Assembly (NCBI GenBank): GCA_045645245.1 | Contig: JAZRIK010000078.1 | Location: 1 to 7,665 of the forward strand | Length of the DNA: 7,665 bases | Direction: 5' to 3' | Source: Scatosoma sp045645245 | GTDB taxonomy: Bacteria; Bacillota; Clostridia; Christensenellales; Borkfalkiaceae | In this document: in pieces, positions 1-6,332 of the stretch | How the letters are laid out: every line of letters starts with the position of its first letter | How positions within the stretch are numbered: the stretch's first letter is position 1 | The notes under the pieces: generated by a model | What the model was told of the DNA's origin: nothing | Seen by the model: only the letters and a program-made list of their open reading frames with translations | The model's database searches: none | Position numbers and translations under genes: made by a program

Positions 1-204
1 TCCGAATCGACGCTCTACACCGTCTTAAAACGGTTAGAGCTCGCTAAAATGCTCACGGTATATAGCCAAGAGCACGGCGGACGGCTGCGCAAGTATTATC
101 GCATTACCAAAGCGGGGCTTGGACGAATAGAAGATTTCAAGGACGAATGGCGCGAGCTTATTTGCATTTATCAATTTATTGCAAAGGAGAATAATGATGA
201 ATAA
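1..204 (+). CDS. PadR-family transcriptional regulator, 3' part (5' end outside window)
   Basis: Frame 1 is open from the left edge to TAA at 202-204, leaving 67 residues. The visible part starts inside the recognition region of a winged helix-turn-helix (STLYTVLKRLE) and runs into a wing with GGRLRKYYRITKAG, the pattern typical of PadR-family DNA-binding repressors. The remaining residues form a short charged C-terminal helix, so this looks like a small PadR protein without a large effector domain. The next gene begins inside its last codons (overlap of 8 nt from ATG 197), which implies translational coupling. In this family the regulator usually controls its own operon, here with a HAAS/DUF1700 and a DUF4097 protein. 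That control is inferred, because the promoter and operator lie outside the window. Family assignment is confident; the ligand or signal is unknown. Confidence 0.88.
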   Translation, partial: SESTLYTVLKRLELAKMLTVYSQEHGGRLRKYYRITKAGLGRIEDFKDEWRELICIYQFIAKENNDE

Positions 205-790
205 ACAGACGTTTTTAACACAATTACGCAAAGGATTGTCATCGCTTTCAAAAAAAGAGCGCGAAGAACACGTCAGCTTTTACAGCGAAATGCTTGACGA
301 CCGCATAGAAGAAGGCGTTTCAGAAGAAGATGCCGTCGCGCAAATCGGAGAAGTGAATACGATCGTTGCGCAAATTCTTGATAACCGCACCCGCAAAAAT
401 TTAACGGATAAACCAAAAAGAAAATATACCGCTTGGACGATTGTGCTTTTGGCGCTTGGCTCCCCTATTTGGCTCGCCCTGCTCATTTCCGCATTCGCAG
501 TTGCGGTTTCATTGTACGTATCTTTATGGGCGGTGATTATTTCCTTGTGGGCGGTATTCGTTTCAACGATCGTCGGTGCGATTGCAGGTATCCTTCTTTT
601 CTTCGCTTATCTGCTGCTGGGCAACACCCCGCTTGCGCTTACACTGCTTTGCGCAGCGCTCGTATGCGCGGGCGTGTCTATCTTATTCTATTACGCCTGC
701 AAAGCGGCAAGCGTCGCCGCTATAAAACTTACCCAAACAGCCGTCGCGCACGTTAAACAGCGTTTACTTAAAAAGGAGAATGTATTATGA
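197..790 (+). CDS. HAAS-domain (DUF1700) integral membrane protein
   Basis: The protein has 197 residues. Residues 1-60 are an acidic helical domain with features typical of HAAS/DUF1700 proteins: MNKQTFLTQLRKGL, then FYSEMLDDRIEEG, then AVAQIGE. This domain is known from genes next to PadR regulators. After a basic linker (residues 72-77) come about four hydrophobic segments at roughly 79-105, 107-126, 127-144 and 146-171, then an amphipathic basic C-terminus. I chose ATG 197 over ATG 194 and the TTG at 179, because AGGAG at 185-189 then sits 7 nt upstream and the N-terminus matches the usual family start. The stop codon overlaps the next ATG (ATGA at 787-790). The biochemical role of the family is not established. 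Acting with the PadR protein as a membrane-linked sensor or partner is inference from gene order only. Confidence 0.88.
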   Translation: MNKQTFLTQLRKGLSSLSKKEREEHVSFYSEMLDDRIEEGVSEEDAVAQIGEVNTIVAQILDNRTRKNLTDKPKRKYTAWTIVLLALGSPIWLALLISAFAVAVSLYVSLWAVIISLWAVFVSTIVGAIAGILLFFAYLLLGNTPLALTLLCAALVCAGVSILFYYACKAASVAAIKLTQTAVAHVKQRLLKKENVL

Positions 791-1746
791 CTAAAAAAAT
801 CAAAACTTGGCTGATTGTAGCCCTTTCCCTTATCGCAGTCGGAATGCTGGCTTTCGTTGCATTAATGACGTATCACTGCTGGGATTTCAAAAAATTGAGT
901 TCTAACAAATACCAACCCAACGCCTACGAAGTGAGCGAAAGCTTCGATAGCATTTCTATCGATACCGAAACCGCTGACGTACGGTTTGCACTTTCGCAGG
1001 ACGGCAAATGCAAAGTCGTTTGCGCGGAACAGGAAAAAATGACGTATTCCGTCGCCGTCACAAACAACGAGCTGACGGTAAAAATGATTGACGAGCGCAA
1101 ATGGTATGATCATCTCTTTAACTTCGCCCCGAACGAAATGATCGTGTACCTGCCCCTTGCAAATTACAATTCTCTCACCCTGCAAAGCGATACGGGCGAC
1201 GTGGAAATCCCCCACGGCTTCACGTTTGAAAATATCACGATTGCGCTGACGACGGGCGACGTGGATAGCTGCGCCAACGCCGCACAGCTCGTCCAAATTT
1301 CCACCACCACGGGCGATATCGAAGTGGAAAACGCAACGGTGGGCGCGCTGAAGCTGTCGAGCACCACAGGCGATATCGACGTGGAGAACGTCACCTGCAA
1401 CGGCGATATTTCTATCACGCTTACCACTGGCGATAGCGAGCTGGAGAACGTCACCTGCCAAAATTTCACTTCGGGCGGTACGACAGGCGAACTCTCTATG
1501 TCAAAGTTGATTGCAAGCGGCAAAATCACTATTGAGCGCGATACCGGCGACGTCGAATTCGACCGCTGCGACGGCGGGGAAATCACCGTAGAAACCACTA
1601 CCGGCGACGTGAAGGGCAGTTTGCTTACGGCAAAAACTTTTATTCCAAACAGCCAAACGGGCGATATCCGCGTTCCGTCTAATTCTACGGGCGGCAAATG
1701 CGAAATCACCACGACCACAGGCGATATCCGTATCACACTCGCCTAA
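787..1746 (+). CDS. DUF4097 family beta-strand repeat membrane protein
   Basis: The protein has 319 residues. A basic N-terminus and one membrane segment (about residues 8-28) suggest anchoring with the rest outside the cell. From about residue 120 to the end it is built of 19-22-residue repeats centred on T-T-G-D-[VI] (DTGDVEI, TTGDVDS, TTGDIEV, TTGDIDV, TTGDSEL, TTGELSM, DTGDVEF, TTGDVKG, QTGDIRV, TTGDIRI). This is the hallmark of the DUF4097 putative adhesin-like beta-repeat family and suggests a right-handed beta-helix or similar stack. AGGAG at 774-778 is 8 nt from the ATG, and the start overlaps the preceding stop (ATGA), so translation is coupled. It is the last gene of the PadR cassette. 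The family function is unknown; adhesion or envelope-stress sensing are guesses. Nucleotide repeats of 60 nt inside the gene point to growth by unit duplication. Confidence 0.9.
   Translation: MTKKIKTWLIVALSLIAVGMLAFVALMTYHCWDFKKLSSNKYQPNAYEVSESFDSISIDTETADVRFALSQDGKCKVVCAEQEKMTYSVAVTNNELTVKMIDERKWYDHLFNFAPNEMIVYLPLANYNSLTLQSDTGDVEIPHGFTFENITIALTTGDVDSCANAAQLVQISTTTGDIEVENATVGALKLSSTTGDIDVENVTCNGDISITLTTGDSELENVTCQNFTSGGTTGELSMSKLIASGKITIERDTGDVEFDRCDGGEITVETTTGDVKGSLLTAKTFIPNSQTGDIRVPSNSTGGKCEITTTTGDIRITLA
1192..1458 (+). repeat. Internal 57-60-nt tandem repeat units in the DUF4097 gene
   Basis: The glycine codon of successive G-D motifs falls at 1312, 1369, 1429 and 1486, a period of 57-60 nt. 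Some units are still identical at DNA level exactly 60 nt apart: tggagaacgtcacctgc at 1382-1398 and 1442-1458, and acgggcgacgtgga at 1192-1205 and 1252-1265. The identity goes beyond what conservation of the peptide motif needs, which suggests fairly recent unit duplication. Confidence 0.75.
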
Positions 1747-1763
1747 TATACACCGTTAACAAC

Positions 1764-1800
1764 AAAAGGATAGCGACGCTCAATCGCTATCCTTTTTTTT
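1764..1800 (+). terminator. Intrinsic terminator of the PadR/HAAS/DUF4097 operon
   Basis: There is a perfect 13-bp stem, 1764-1776 with 1784-1796, around a 7-nt loop. It is followed by an eight-T run (1793-1800) that partly belongs to the stem. It lies 17 nt after the DUF4097 stop and between convergent genes. Read on the minus strand, the stem is followed only by TTTTGTTGTT, so it may also stop the ZIP transporter transcript, less strongly. Confidence 0.9.
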
Positions 1801-1822
1801 AGTGCTTTGTTGTAAAAGAGTT

Positions 1823-2581
1823 TTATCCAAGCAAAACGTCCATCATTAGCATCAAACAAAACCCGATTAAAAGCGCGTACGTCGAACTGCGCTCGTTCCC
1901 GTGCGCGTGCGTTTCAGGAATCATCTCATCGCTGATAACGTACAGCATCGTCCCGCCCGCAAATGCAAGTGCAAACGGCAAAATCACGGTGGAAATACTC
2001 ACCGCAAAATATCCCAAAAGCGTTCCAACCACTTCCACCAAGCCGGTCGCAAGCGCGCAAATCAAAGTCCGCTTTTTCGACACGCCCGCCGCCAGCATCG
2101 GCCCGATAATCACCATTCCTTCGGGAATATTTTGTAGAGCAATTCCGCCTGCAATGATGAGTGCCTGCGCCGTATCCCCTGCGCCAAAACCAACGCCCGC
2201 GGCAATCCCTTCGGGCAGGTTATGGATCGCGATGGCAAGCACGAACAGCAAAACCTTATTTAAGCTCGCGCTGTTATGCCCTTCGTCACTCGCGCCCATC
2301 AGCTTGTGCATATGCGGTACAAGCTTATCCATAAAATTCAAGCACACCGCACCCGTAAAAATGCCCGCAATCGTAATCAGCAACGCCACCCAGTTGCCCC
2401 CGCCGTATTCGATAGACGGAACCACCAACCCGAACACCGCCGCCGCCAGCATCACGCCCGCCGCAAACGAGAGTACGATATCCGAAAACTTATGCGTAAG
2501 ATTTTTGAATATAAACCCCAGCACCGCGCCGATCATCGTCGCGCCGCCCACGCCGAGTGCTGTTAATAATACCATTTCCAT
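1823..2581 (-). CDS. ZIP-family metal (zinc) transporter
   Basis: The protein has 252 residues with about eight hydrophobic segments, as expected for ZIP transporters, which bring Zn2+ or related divalent metals into the cytoplasm. The metal-binding motifs are visible. TM4 has HNLPEG (H120, N121, P123, E124), TM5 has QNIPEG (Q150, N151, P153, E154), and TM6 has SDEMIPETH (residues 217-225). The QN form in TM5, in place of the His-rich motif of eukaryotic ZIPs, fits the bacterial GufA-like branch. The cytoplasmic loop between TM3 and TM4 carries H90, H92 and H102. I chose ATG at 2579-2581 because the protein then starts directly before TM1. The in-frame upstream ATG at 2686 would add a charged 35-residue extension and lies upstream of the promoter. 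The ribosome site is weak (GAGAG, 9 nt away). The exact metal cannot be told. Confidence 0.9.
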   Translation of the reverse strand: MEMVLLTALGVGGATMIGAVLGFIFKNLTHKFSDIVLSFAAGVMLAAAVFGLVVPSIEYGGGNWVALLITIAGIFTGAVCLNFMDKLVPHMHKLMGASDEGHNSASLNKVLLFVLAIAIHNLPEGIAAGVGFGAGDTAQALIIAGGIALQNIPEGMVIIGPMLAAGVSKKRTLICALATGLVEVVGTLLGYFAVSISTVILPFALAFAGGTMLYVISDEMIPETHAHGNERSSTYALLIGFCLMLMMDVLLG

Positions 2582-2616
2582 AATAATTTTCTCTCTTATT
2601 TTCGCTAAGAATTTTT

Positions 2617-2644
2617 CATTCGTCGCATACCTGTACCCATTGTA
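2617..2644 (-). repeat. 28-nt leader motif, copy 1 (see 6298-6325)
   Basis: On the minus strand this segment covers the -10 box and initially transcribed region of the ZIP gene. It aligns without gaps to the minus strand of 6298-6325 at 22 of 28 positions, with core CAGGTATGCGAYGAATG. Function unknown. Confidence 0.55.
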
Positions 2645-2667
2645 CCACGCGAAACCGAGATTGTCAA
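2639..2667 (-). promoter_or_regulatory. Sigma-A promoter of the ZIP transporter gene
   Basis: On the minus strand TTGACA (2667-2662), a 17-nt spacer and TACAAT (2644-2639) are preceded by TGG, giving an extended -10. The start site should fall near 2632, leaving an untranslated leader of about 50 nt. A short inverted repeat (GCTTTT/AAAAGC, 2670-2684) lies directly upstream of the -35 and could be an operator or simply A+T-rich upstream DNA. Confidence 0.8.
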
Positions 2668-2759
2668 GCGCTTTTATAAAAAGCATAGACCGTCCCTATA
2701 AAAGTATATGTTTTAGAGCAAAAAATAGTTCATTACACGACATTTTAGAAGCTTGCATC

Positions 2760-2788
2760 TTGACAACGCTTTTCAACTATGCTATAAT
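2760..2788 (+). promoter_or_regulatory. Consensus sigma-A promoter of the lipoprotein gene
   Basis: TTGACA (2760-2765), a 17-nt spacer and TATAAT (2783-2788) match the consensus at all 12 positions, and TGC directly before the -10 makes it an extended -10 as well. The predicted start is near 2795, about 30 nt before the ATG at 2825. Confidence 0.88.
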
Positions 2789-2824
2789 ATCCCAAAAATA
2801 TAAACTTAAAAATCGGTATTTGAT

Positions 2825-3720
2825 ATGAAGAAAAAATTTTTCCGCCTATTACTTTGTTTCATACTCCTTTTTTGTTTTTCGGGCTGTTCTACGCCTGATA
2901 ATAACCAAACAAAAACGATTATAGAATTGAATAGTACAAGCAACGACCTTGTACTTACCTTAAAAGAGTATTTACAACAAGTTTCTCTCGAATACGATAT
3001 ACCAGACACGTCTATCGCCCTTAAAATCGATGATATAAAAAACGGAAAGCAACCATTACATCTACAATTTGACGCGTCAAGTATGTATTTTGTATGCGCC
3101 TATTCAGACGCCACACACGAACAGGAAGAAAGCGACTATTGTTGCGTGAATGCGTACACGTGGGTAAAATTTACAGACGTTAATACAGTAAGCGAATATT
3201 ATAAAGATAAAAAATATATCGTTTCCTTTCAAATCAACAAAACAACTTTTGCTAAGGATATCTTATCGAACGGTGCAACCGTGCCAACCGTAGAACATTT
3301 CCAAATATATACGCCTATTTTTTATAACGGCACCAACCAAAATTCCGCCCTTACCTTTGATAAAACGTTTATTTATCTAAATTCGTCCAACTCCAACAAC
3401 GTGTATCACTCTACTTCGGCGTATAACAACGTTTTGTTAACCTTGCCTTGCATTTATCTAAACGAACAGTATTATATAATGATTGAATTATATATCGTTT
3501 ATCCCAACGGTACACGCTCGGATAATAACCTTGCCAACGAATTTGGTAAATACTATGATACTTTGACGCGTATTATGGATACGGAACAGTATCATTTTAC
3601 ACAAAACAGCACAACAACTTTTTACGGCTTAATTGCAATCAACAATTTTGCAAATTGCATAGATCCTCGACCCTTACACCAGGAAAACACCCCCGCGACC
3701 AATGTCGCAGGGGTGTTTCC

Positions 3721-3733
<13 letters not shown>
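2825..3733 (+). CDS. Hypothetical lipoprotein, A+T-rich, 3' end overlapping antisense tRNA-Arg
   Basis: The reading frame has 302 residues. The N-terminus is a lipoprotein signal: basic MKKK, a hydrophobic stretch and a lipobox FSG-C with the lipidated cysteine at residue 21. The mature part is rich in Asn, Thr, Tyr and Ser, with no membrane segment and no domain I recognise, so it is probably an extracytoplasmic membrane-anchored protein of unknown function. No clear Shine-Dalgarno is visible before ATG 2825, although the promoter is consensus. Base composition is far more A+T-rich than the neighbours (13 of 60 bases are G or C at 3181-3240, against 31 of 60 at 5761-5820), which hints at transfer or an orphan gene. 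The last 17 or so residues (HQENTPATNVAGVFPGAP region) are encoded by the tRNA terminator hairpin, and the stop (3731-3733) lies inside the tRNA. The natural stop may have been lost. Confidence 0.72.
3684..3715 (-). terminator. Intrinsic terminator of tRNA-Arg
   Basis: On the minus strand a 12-bp stem (3715-3704 with 3699-3688, one T-G wobble) and a 4-nt loop (3700-3703) are followed by TTTT (3687-3684). It starts 6 nt after the encoded CCA. The hairpin can extend outward by another 10 bp (3716-3725 with 3677-3686), which then includes the tRNA 3' end. On the plus strand the same DNA codes for the lipoprotein tail and could also slow convergent transcription. Confidence 0.8.
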
Positions 3734-3814
<81 letters not shown>

Positions 3815-3815
<1 letters not shown>

Positions 3816-3836
3816 GGTCTTTCGTTCCGTAGACCG
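3815..3836 (-). other. Stem-loop with anticodon-loop-like sequence in the tRNA leader
   Basis: The stem CGGTCT/AGACCG (3815-3820 with 3831-3836) encloses a 10-nt loop. The 13 nt gttccgtagaccg at 3824-3836 repeat the anticodon region of the tRNA at 3757-3769. It may be a relic of a broken tRNA copy or a processing structure just before the tRNA. Confidence 0.5.
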
Positions 3837-3913
3837 TTCTCGCTCAACGTGCGGTTTCCGTTTCGCTCGGTCACCGTTCGCGCGCTACATTTGCGCTCAC
3901 TCATCTCGTCCCT

Positions 3914-3935
3914 AAAAAGCATTATCAATGCTTTT
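3914..3935 (-). terminator. A+T-rich hairpin in tRNA leader, possible weak attenuator
   Basis: A perfect 9-bp stem AAAAGCATT/AATGCTTTT (3935-3927 with 3923-3915) has a 3-nt loop and is followed on the minus strand by a fifth T (3914) and another T. If active, it would stop transcripts from the promoter at 4057-4085 before the intact tRNA. Its low G+C content makes it a weak candidate. Confidence 0.4.
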
Positions 3936-3952
3936 CTTAACGGGCAACTCGT

Positions 3953-3979
3953 CGCTCTATCCAGTTGAGCTAACAGTGC
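3953..3979 (-). pseudogene. Truncated copy of tRNA-Arg 5' half
   Basis: The minus strand from 3979 is identical to the first 27 nt of the intact tRNA (acceptor 5' strand, D arm, base 26) and then diverges into ACGAGTTGCCCG. No matching anticodon stem, T arm or acceptor 3' strand follows, so it cannot fold as a tRNA. Confidence 0.85.
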
Positions 3980-3997
3980 ATTATTCAATTTTTCGTC
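3953..3997. repeat. 45-nt direct repeat, copy 2
   Basis: Identical to 3771-3815. Its flanks differ on both sides (t versus a before, a versus g after), so the exact boundary is 45 nt. Confidence 0.95.
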
Positions 3998-4000
3998 AGA

Positions 4001-4020
4001 CAACTCGTCGCTCTATCTAA
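4001..4020 (-). pseudogene. Second tRNA D-arm fragment with internal 9-nt deletion
   Basis: The minus strand reads TTAG-ATAGAGC followed by GACGAGTTG. Compared with TTAG-CTCAACTGG-ATAGAGC in the tRNA, nine D-loop and stem bases are missing. The 16 nt at 4001-4016 are identical to 3945-3960, which links it to the other truncated copy. Confidence 0.6.
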
Positions 4021-4056
4021 CGATACCGCCACACTTTTCACGCAAAGTGCTTATAT

Positions 4057-4085
4057 AGTATAAAATGTTTTTCTCTTTTTGTCAA
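4057..4085 (-). promoter_or_regulatory. Sigma-A promoter upstream of the tRNA-Arg locus
   Basis: On the minus strand TTGACA (4085-4080), a 17-nt spacer and TATACT (4062-4057) predict a start near 4050. It is the only strong minus-strand promoter I see before the tRNA, but it lies about 250 nt from the tRNA 5' end. Confidence 0.8.
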
Positions 4086-4138
4086 CTATTTTTGCGCGAT
4101 TTTTAATGAAATATCGTTTTTTCTTAAAATTCTTTTTC

Positions 4139-4170
4139 GGTCGCCGCGCAAACGCGCGGCGACCTATTTT
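4139..4170 (+). terminator. G+C-rich hairpin after the ROK kinase gene, T-run on the plus side
   Basis: A perfect 11-bp stem (4139-4149 with 4154-4164) and a 4-nt loop lie 9 nt beyond the stop of the minus-strand sugar kinase gene, where a terminator for that operon is expected. The T-run (TATTTTTT, 4165-4172) follows on the plus strand. On the minus strand the stem is followed by CGAAAAAG, with TTTT only later. It may block plus-strand read-through or serve as a 3' end stabiliser for the operon. Confidence 0.65.
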
Positions 4171-4173
4171 TTA

Positions 4174-5124
4174 TCAATCCATCAAAAGTGCGGCAGCACC
4201 CAAAAGCCCCGCGCTGTTTCCAAGCTGCGCCGTCAAAATTTTCACTTGCGGCCCCATCGTACCTGCGAAAATATCTCTATCCAAAATCGCCTGCAACGGT
4301 TTTACCAAATTATCCCCTTCCGCACACACGCCGCCGCCAAGCAAAATCGCTTCCGGACGGAAAATGTTTGCAAAATTCGTCAGCCCCATCGCTAAATATT
4401 TGATATAGTTATCCACCACTTGTTGCGCGTACGCATCGCAAGTTCTATACGCAAACGCAGTTTTGCCATCGACGTTATCCAGCGAGCCGACTTCCCACAT
4501 TTTGCTATCTCTATGCAGCTGCATCGCCACCTTGGTATCGCGAATCAGCGCCGTTGCCGACGCATACGCTTCCAAGCACCCGCGCCGTCCGCAAGTACAA
4601 CGCTCGCCGTCCGTCACGATAACCATATGCCCAAGCTCCGCGCCTGCCGACTTATTCCCTTCGATGAGTTTTCCTTCCGCAACGATACCGCCGCCCACGC
4701 CCGTGCCAAGCGTAATCATAATCACGTTATCGCAATCCTTCGCCGCGCCGAATTTCACTTCGCCGAGTGCCGCCACGTTCGCGTCGTTAGCGATTTTCAC
4801 CGTCAAGCCCGTAAGCGCTTGCACCTTTTCGCCGATTCTAAAATCCGTCCAGTTTAAGTTATTCGAATAGATAACGTTGCCCGCCTTGCTATCGATCATA
4901 CCGGGCACGCCCATACCGATACCCACTACGTCCGCGTTGGTCAGCGCCAGCTTTTGCATCAGCGACTGCACAAGCGCGGCGATATTTTTCGCTACGCCGT
5001 CTGCGCCCTTTTCACTCTCGGTCGGCACTTTATCCGACGCCAAAACACAGCCGTTTTGATTGACGATACCGCCTTTAATAAACGTACCGCCAAGGTCAAT
5101 ACCCACGTAAAATTTATTTTCCAT
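4174..5124 (-). CDS. ROK-family sugar kinase, probably glucokinase
   Basis: The protein has 316 residues, the usual length for ROK glucokinases, which phosphorylate glucose (or a related hexose) with ATP in the cytoplasm. Visible motifs are: the N-terminal phosphate loop DLGGTFIKGG (residues 10-19), catalytic Asp in NDANVAALGE (D114), ATP-binding LGTGVGGG (139-146), sugar-binding ExGH (E163-H166), and the zinc site H166, C176, C178, C183 in CTCGRRGCLEAYAS. A C-terminal LGGG (262-265) fits the adenosine site. ATG 5124 is chosen because AAGGAG (5131-5136) sits 6 nt upstream; the longer frame would overlap the preceding gene. It is the third gene of a minus-strand unit, 55 nt after the phosphatase. 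A G+C-rich hairpin (5140-5165) lies just upstream of the ribosome site. N-acetyl-sugar kinases of the same family are the main alternative. Confidence 0.92.
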   Translation of the reverse strand: MENKFYVGIDLGGTFIKGGIVNQNGCVLASDKVPTESEKGADGVAKNIAALVQSLMQKLALTNADVVGIGMGVPGMIDSKAGNVIYSNNLNWTDFRIGEKVQALTGLTVKIANDANVAALGEVKFGAAKDCDNVIMITLGTGVGGGIVAEGKLIEGNKSAGAELGHMVIVTDGERCTCGRRGCLEAYASATALIRDTKVAMQLHRDSKMWEVGSLDNVDGKTAFAYRTCDAYAQQVVDNYIKYLAMGLTNFANIFRPEAILLGGGVCAEGDNLVKPLQAILDRDIFAGTMGPQVKILTAQLGNSAGLLGAAALLMD

Positions 5125-5179
5125 CTCTATCTCCTTTGACCGCGCGCAAACTTTCTCTCGCACGGATTTTTTATATAAT

Positions 5180-6265
5180 TTACAAATCAAACGCAATCGC
5201 CGTCACGTCATCCGAGAATTTCCCACCGCAGAATACGCCCAGTGCCGTTTTCAGCTTCCCGATAAAATCTTCCGCACTGCGGCTTTGGTGTAGTACGCTC
5301 TCCGCGCGCTGAATACCAAACAGCTCGCCCTTTGCATTCGCGCATTCGGTCACGCCGTCGGTGAGTAATACCAGCAAATCCCCCTTCTCGTACGGTAATT
5401 CATTTTCCGTATAACAAAAATCGGGCATCCAGTTCGAAATCGGGGGTGCAGGCGACTCAATTTCATTGATTCCGTACGCGGTTTTGAGTAAAATCGGCGC
5501 GTTATGCCCCGCCGAAACGTAGCGGAATACGTTCGCTTGTTTATCGATTGCCACCGCCGCTACGGTAATATACGACCGCTCGTCTTGGTGCAGCTCGTTA
5601 AACTTCACGTTCAAGCGCGACAACGCCTTAGCAAGGTCGGGCTCTTTTCTATCCAGCGCGGCTTTGACAAACGCCGACAGCATCCCCGCCGACAAGCCCT
5701 TGCCCGATACGTCCGCAAGCACGCCCAGCGTTTTTCCGCCCACTTCATATACGTCGGGCAAATCCCCGCCCACTCCCAAACAAGGAATATACATATACGA
5801 ATACGGCACGCCGCCCATACTCTTCCCCGCAGGCAATAACCGTTGCTGCACTTGCTTCGCGGAAAGAATTTCGCGCTCCATTTCCGTTTGATAGGTACCG
5901 TCGGTGAGTCCCAAAAACAGCTTCCCGCTCTCGCCAAGCGGCATTACACGGATACGAATGGATATACTGTCCGTCCTATCCGCTCTGCGCACGGTGGTAT
6001 TGAGTGTTTCCGTCTTTTCCGCACGCTCTTCAATCGCCGCCTTCATCGCGCGATAGAATGCGCAATACGCGCACGCGTCGTACGCACCGCAGGTATCGCC
6101 TTTTTGACAGCCCAGCGTTTTTGCAAGCGTACTTTTCCCTTTATTTTGTTCGCCAAAGGAACGCCGAAACGCCGCGTTCGTGAATTTCACGCGCAGCTTC
6201 TCGTCAAATACGAACACCCCTTGCGGCAGTGCGTCTAAAACCTTTTTGTACGTTCCAAGCGTCAT
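5180..6265 (-). CDS. PAS-domain SpoIIE/RsbU-type PP2C protein phosphatase with Cys cluster
   Basis: The protein has 361 residues and no membrane segment. Residues 1-120 form a PAS-like sensor domain (LPQGVFVFDEKLRVKFTNAAF) that carries C53-x5-C59-x5-C65-x2-C68. Residues 125-145 form the helical linker (AKQVQQRLLP) common before SpoIIE domains. Residues 155-361 are the metal-dependent phosphatase: GGDLPDVYEV (D168, D171), LADVSGKG (D185), LLTDGVTE (D303) and FSDDVTAI (D352, D353) supply the metal-binding acidic residues. Enzymes of this type dephosphorylate anti-sigma-factor antagonists in partner-switching pathways; no kinase or STAS partner is present here. ATG 6265 has AAAGGA about 10 nt upstream. 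The gene lies 67 nt after the lipid kinase gene. The four cysteines could hold a metal, an Fe-S cluster or a redox switch (inference). The signal and substrate are unknown. Confidence 0.9.
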   Translation of the reverse strand: MTLGTYKKVLDALPQGVFVFDEKLRVKFTNAAFRRSFGEQNKGKSTLAKTLGCQKGDTCGAYDACAYCAFYRAMKAAIEERAEKTETLNTTVRRADRTDSISIRIRVMPLGESGKLFLGLTDGTYQTEMEREILSAKQVQQRLLPAGKSMGGVPYSYMYIPCLGVGGDLPDVYEVGGKTLGVLADVSGKGLSAGMLSAFVKAALDRKEPDLAKALSRLNVKFNELHQDERSYITVAAVAIDKQANVFRYVSAGHNAPILLKTAYGINEIESPAPPISNWMPDFCYTENELPYEKGDLLVLLTDGVTECANAKGELFGIQRAESVLHQSRSAEDFIGKLKTALGVFCGGKFSDDVTAIAFDL

Positions 6266-6297
6266 ATTTTCTTAATCCTTTTTACGGGGCATACACG

Positions 6298-6325
6298 CAT
6301 TCATCGCATACCTGCCCCTATCGTT
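6298..6325 (-). repeat. 28-nt leader motif, copy 2, with a stem-loop
   Basis: It aligns without gaps to the minus strand of 2617-2644 at 22 of 28 positions. In this copy GGGGCA pairs with TGCCCC downstream (6286-6291), with an inner 6-bp stem including G-U pairs and a 7-nt loop. The hairpin sits just ahead of the phosphatase ribosome site. There is no T-run, so it is not an intrinsic terminator. Confidence 0.5.
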
Positions 6326-6332
6326 TATGTAT

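Noticed and set aside
1164..1736. Long minus-strand frame opposite the DUF4097 gene
   Set aside because: It mirrors the repeated T-T-G-D codons (SPVV repeats), has no ribosome site, and the plus-strand family assignment is clear.
2582..2686. N-terminal extension of the ZIP protein to an upstream ATG
   Set aside because: The promoter -35 and -10 lie within this stretch, so the upstream ATG would not be on the transcript; the shorter start fits the family.
1989..2828. 279-codon plus-strand frame opposite the ZIP transporter
   Set aside because: It is Pro/Ala/Ser-rich antisense of a clear ZIP protein, with no ribosome site or recognisable domain.
3838..3912. Possible T-box or other riboswitch in the tRNA leader (GGTGACCGAGCG on the minus strand)
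   Set aside because: The T-box core sequence is not matched, no specifier stem is evident, and a T-box ahead of a tRNA gene makes little sense.
3945..4016. CRISPR-like short direct repeats
   Set aside because: There are only two copies of each repeat, they overlap tRNA-derived sequence, and there are no regular spacers or cas genes.
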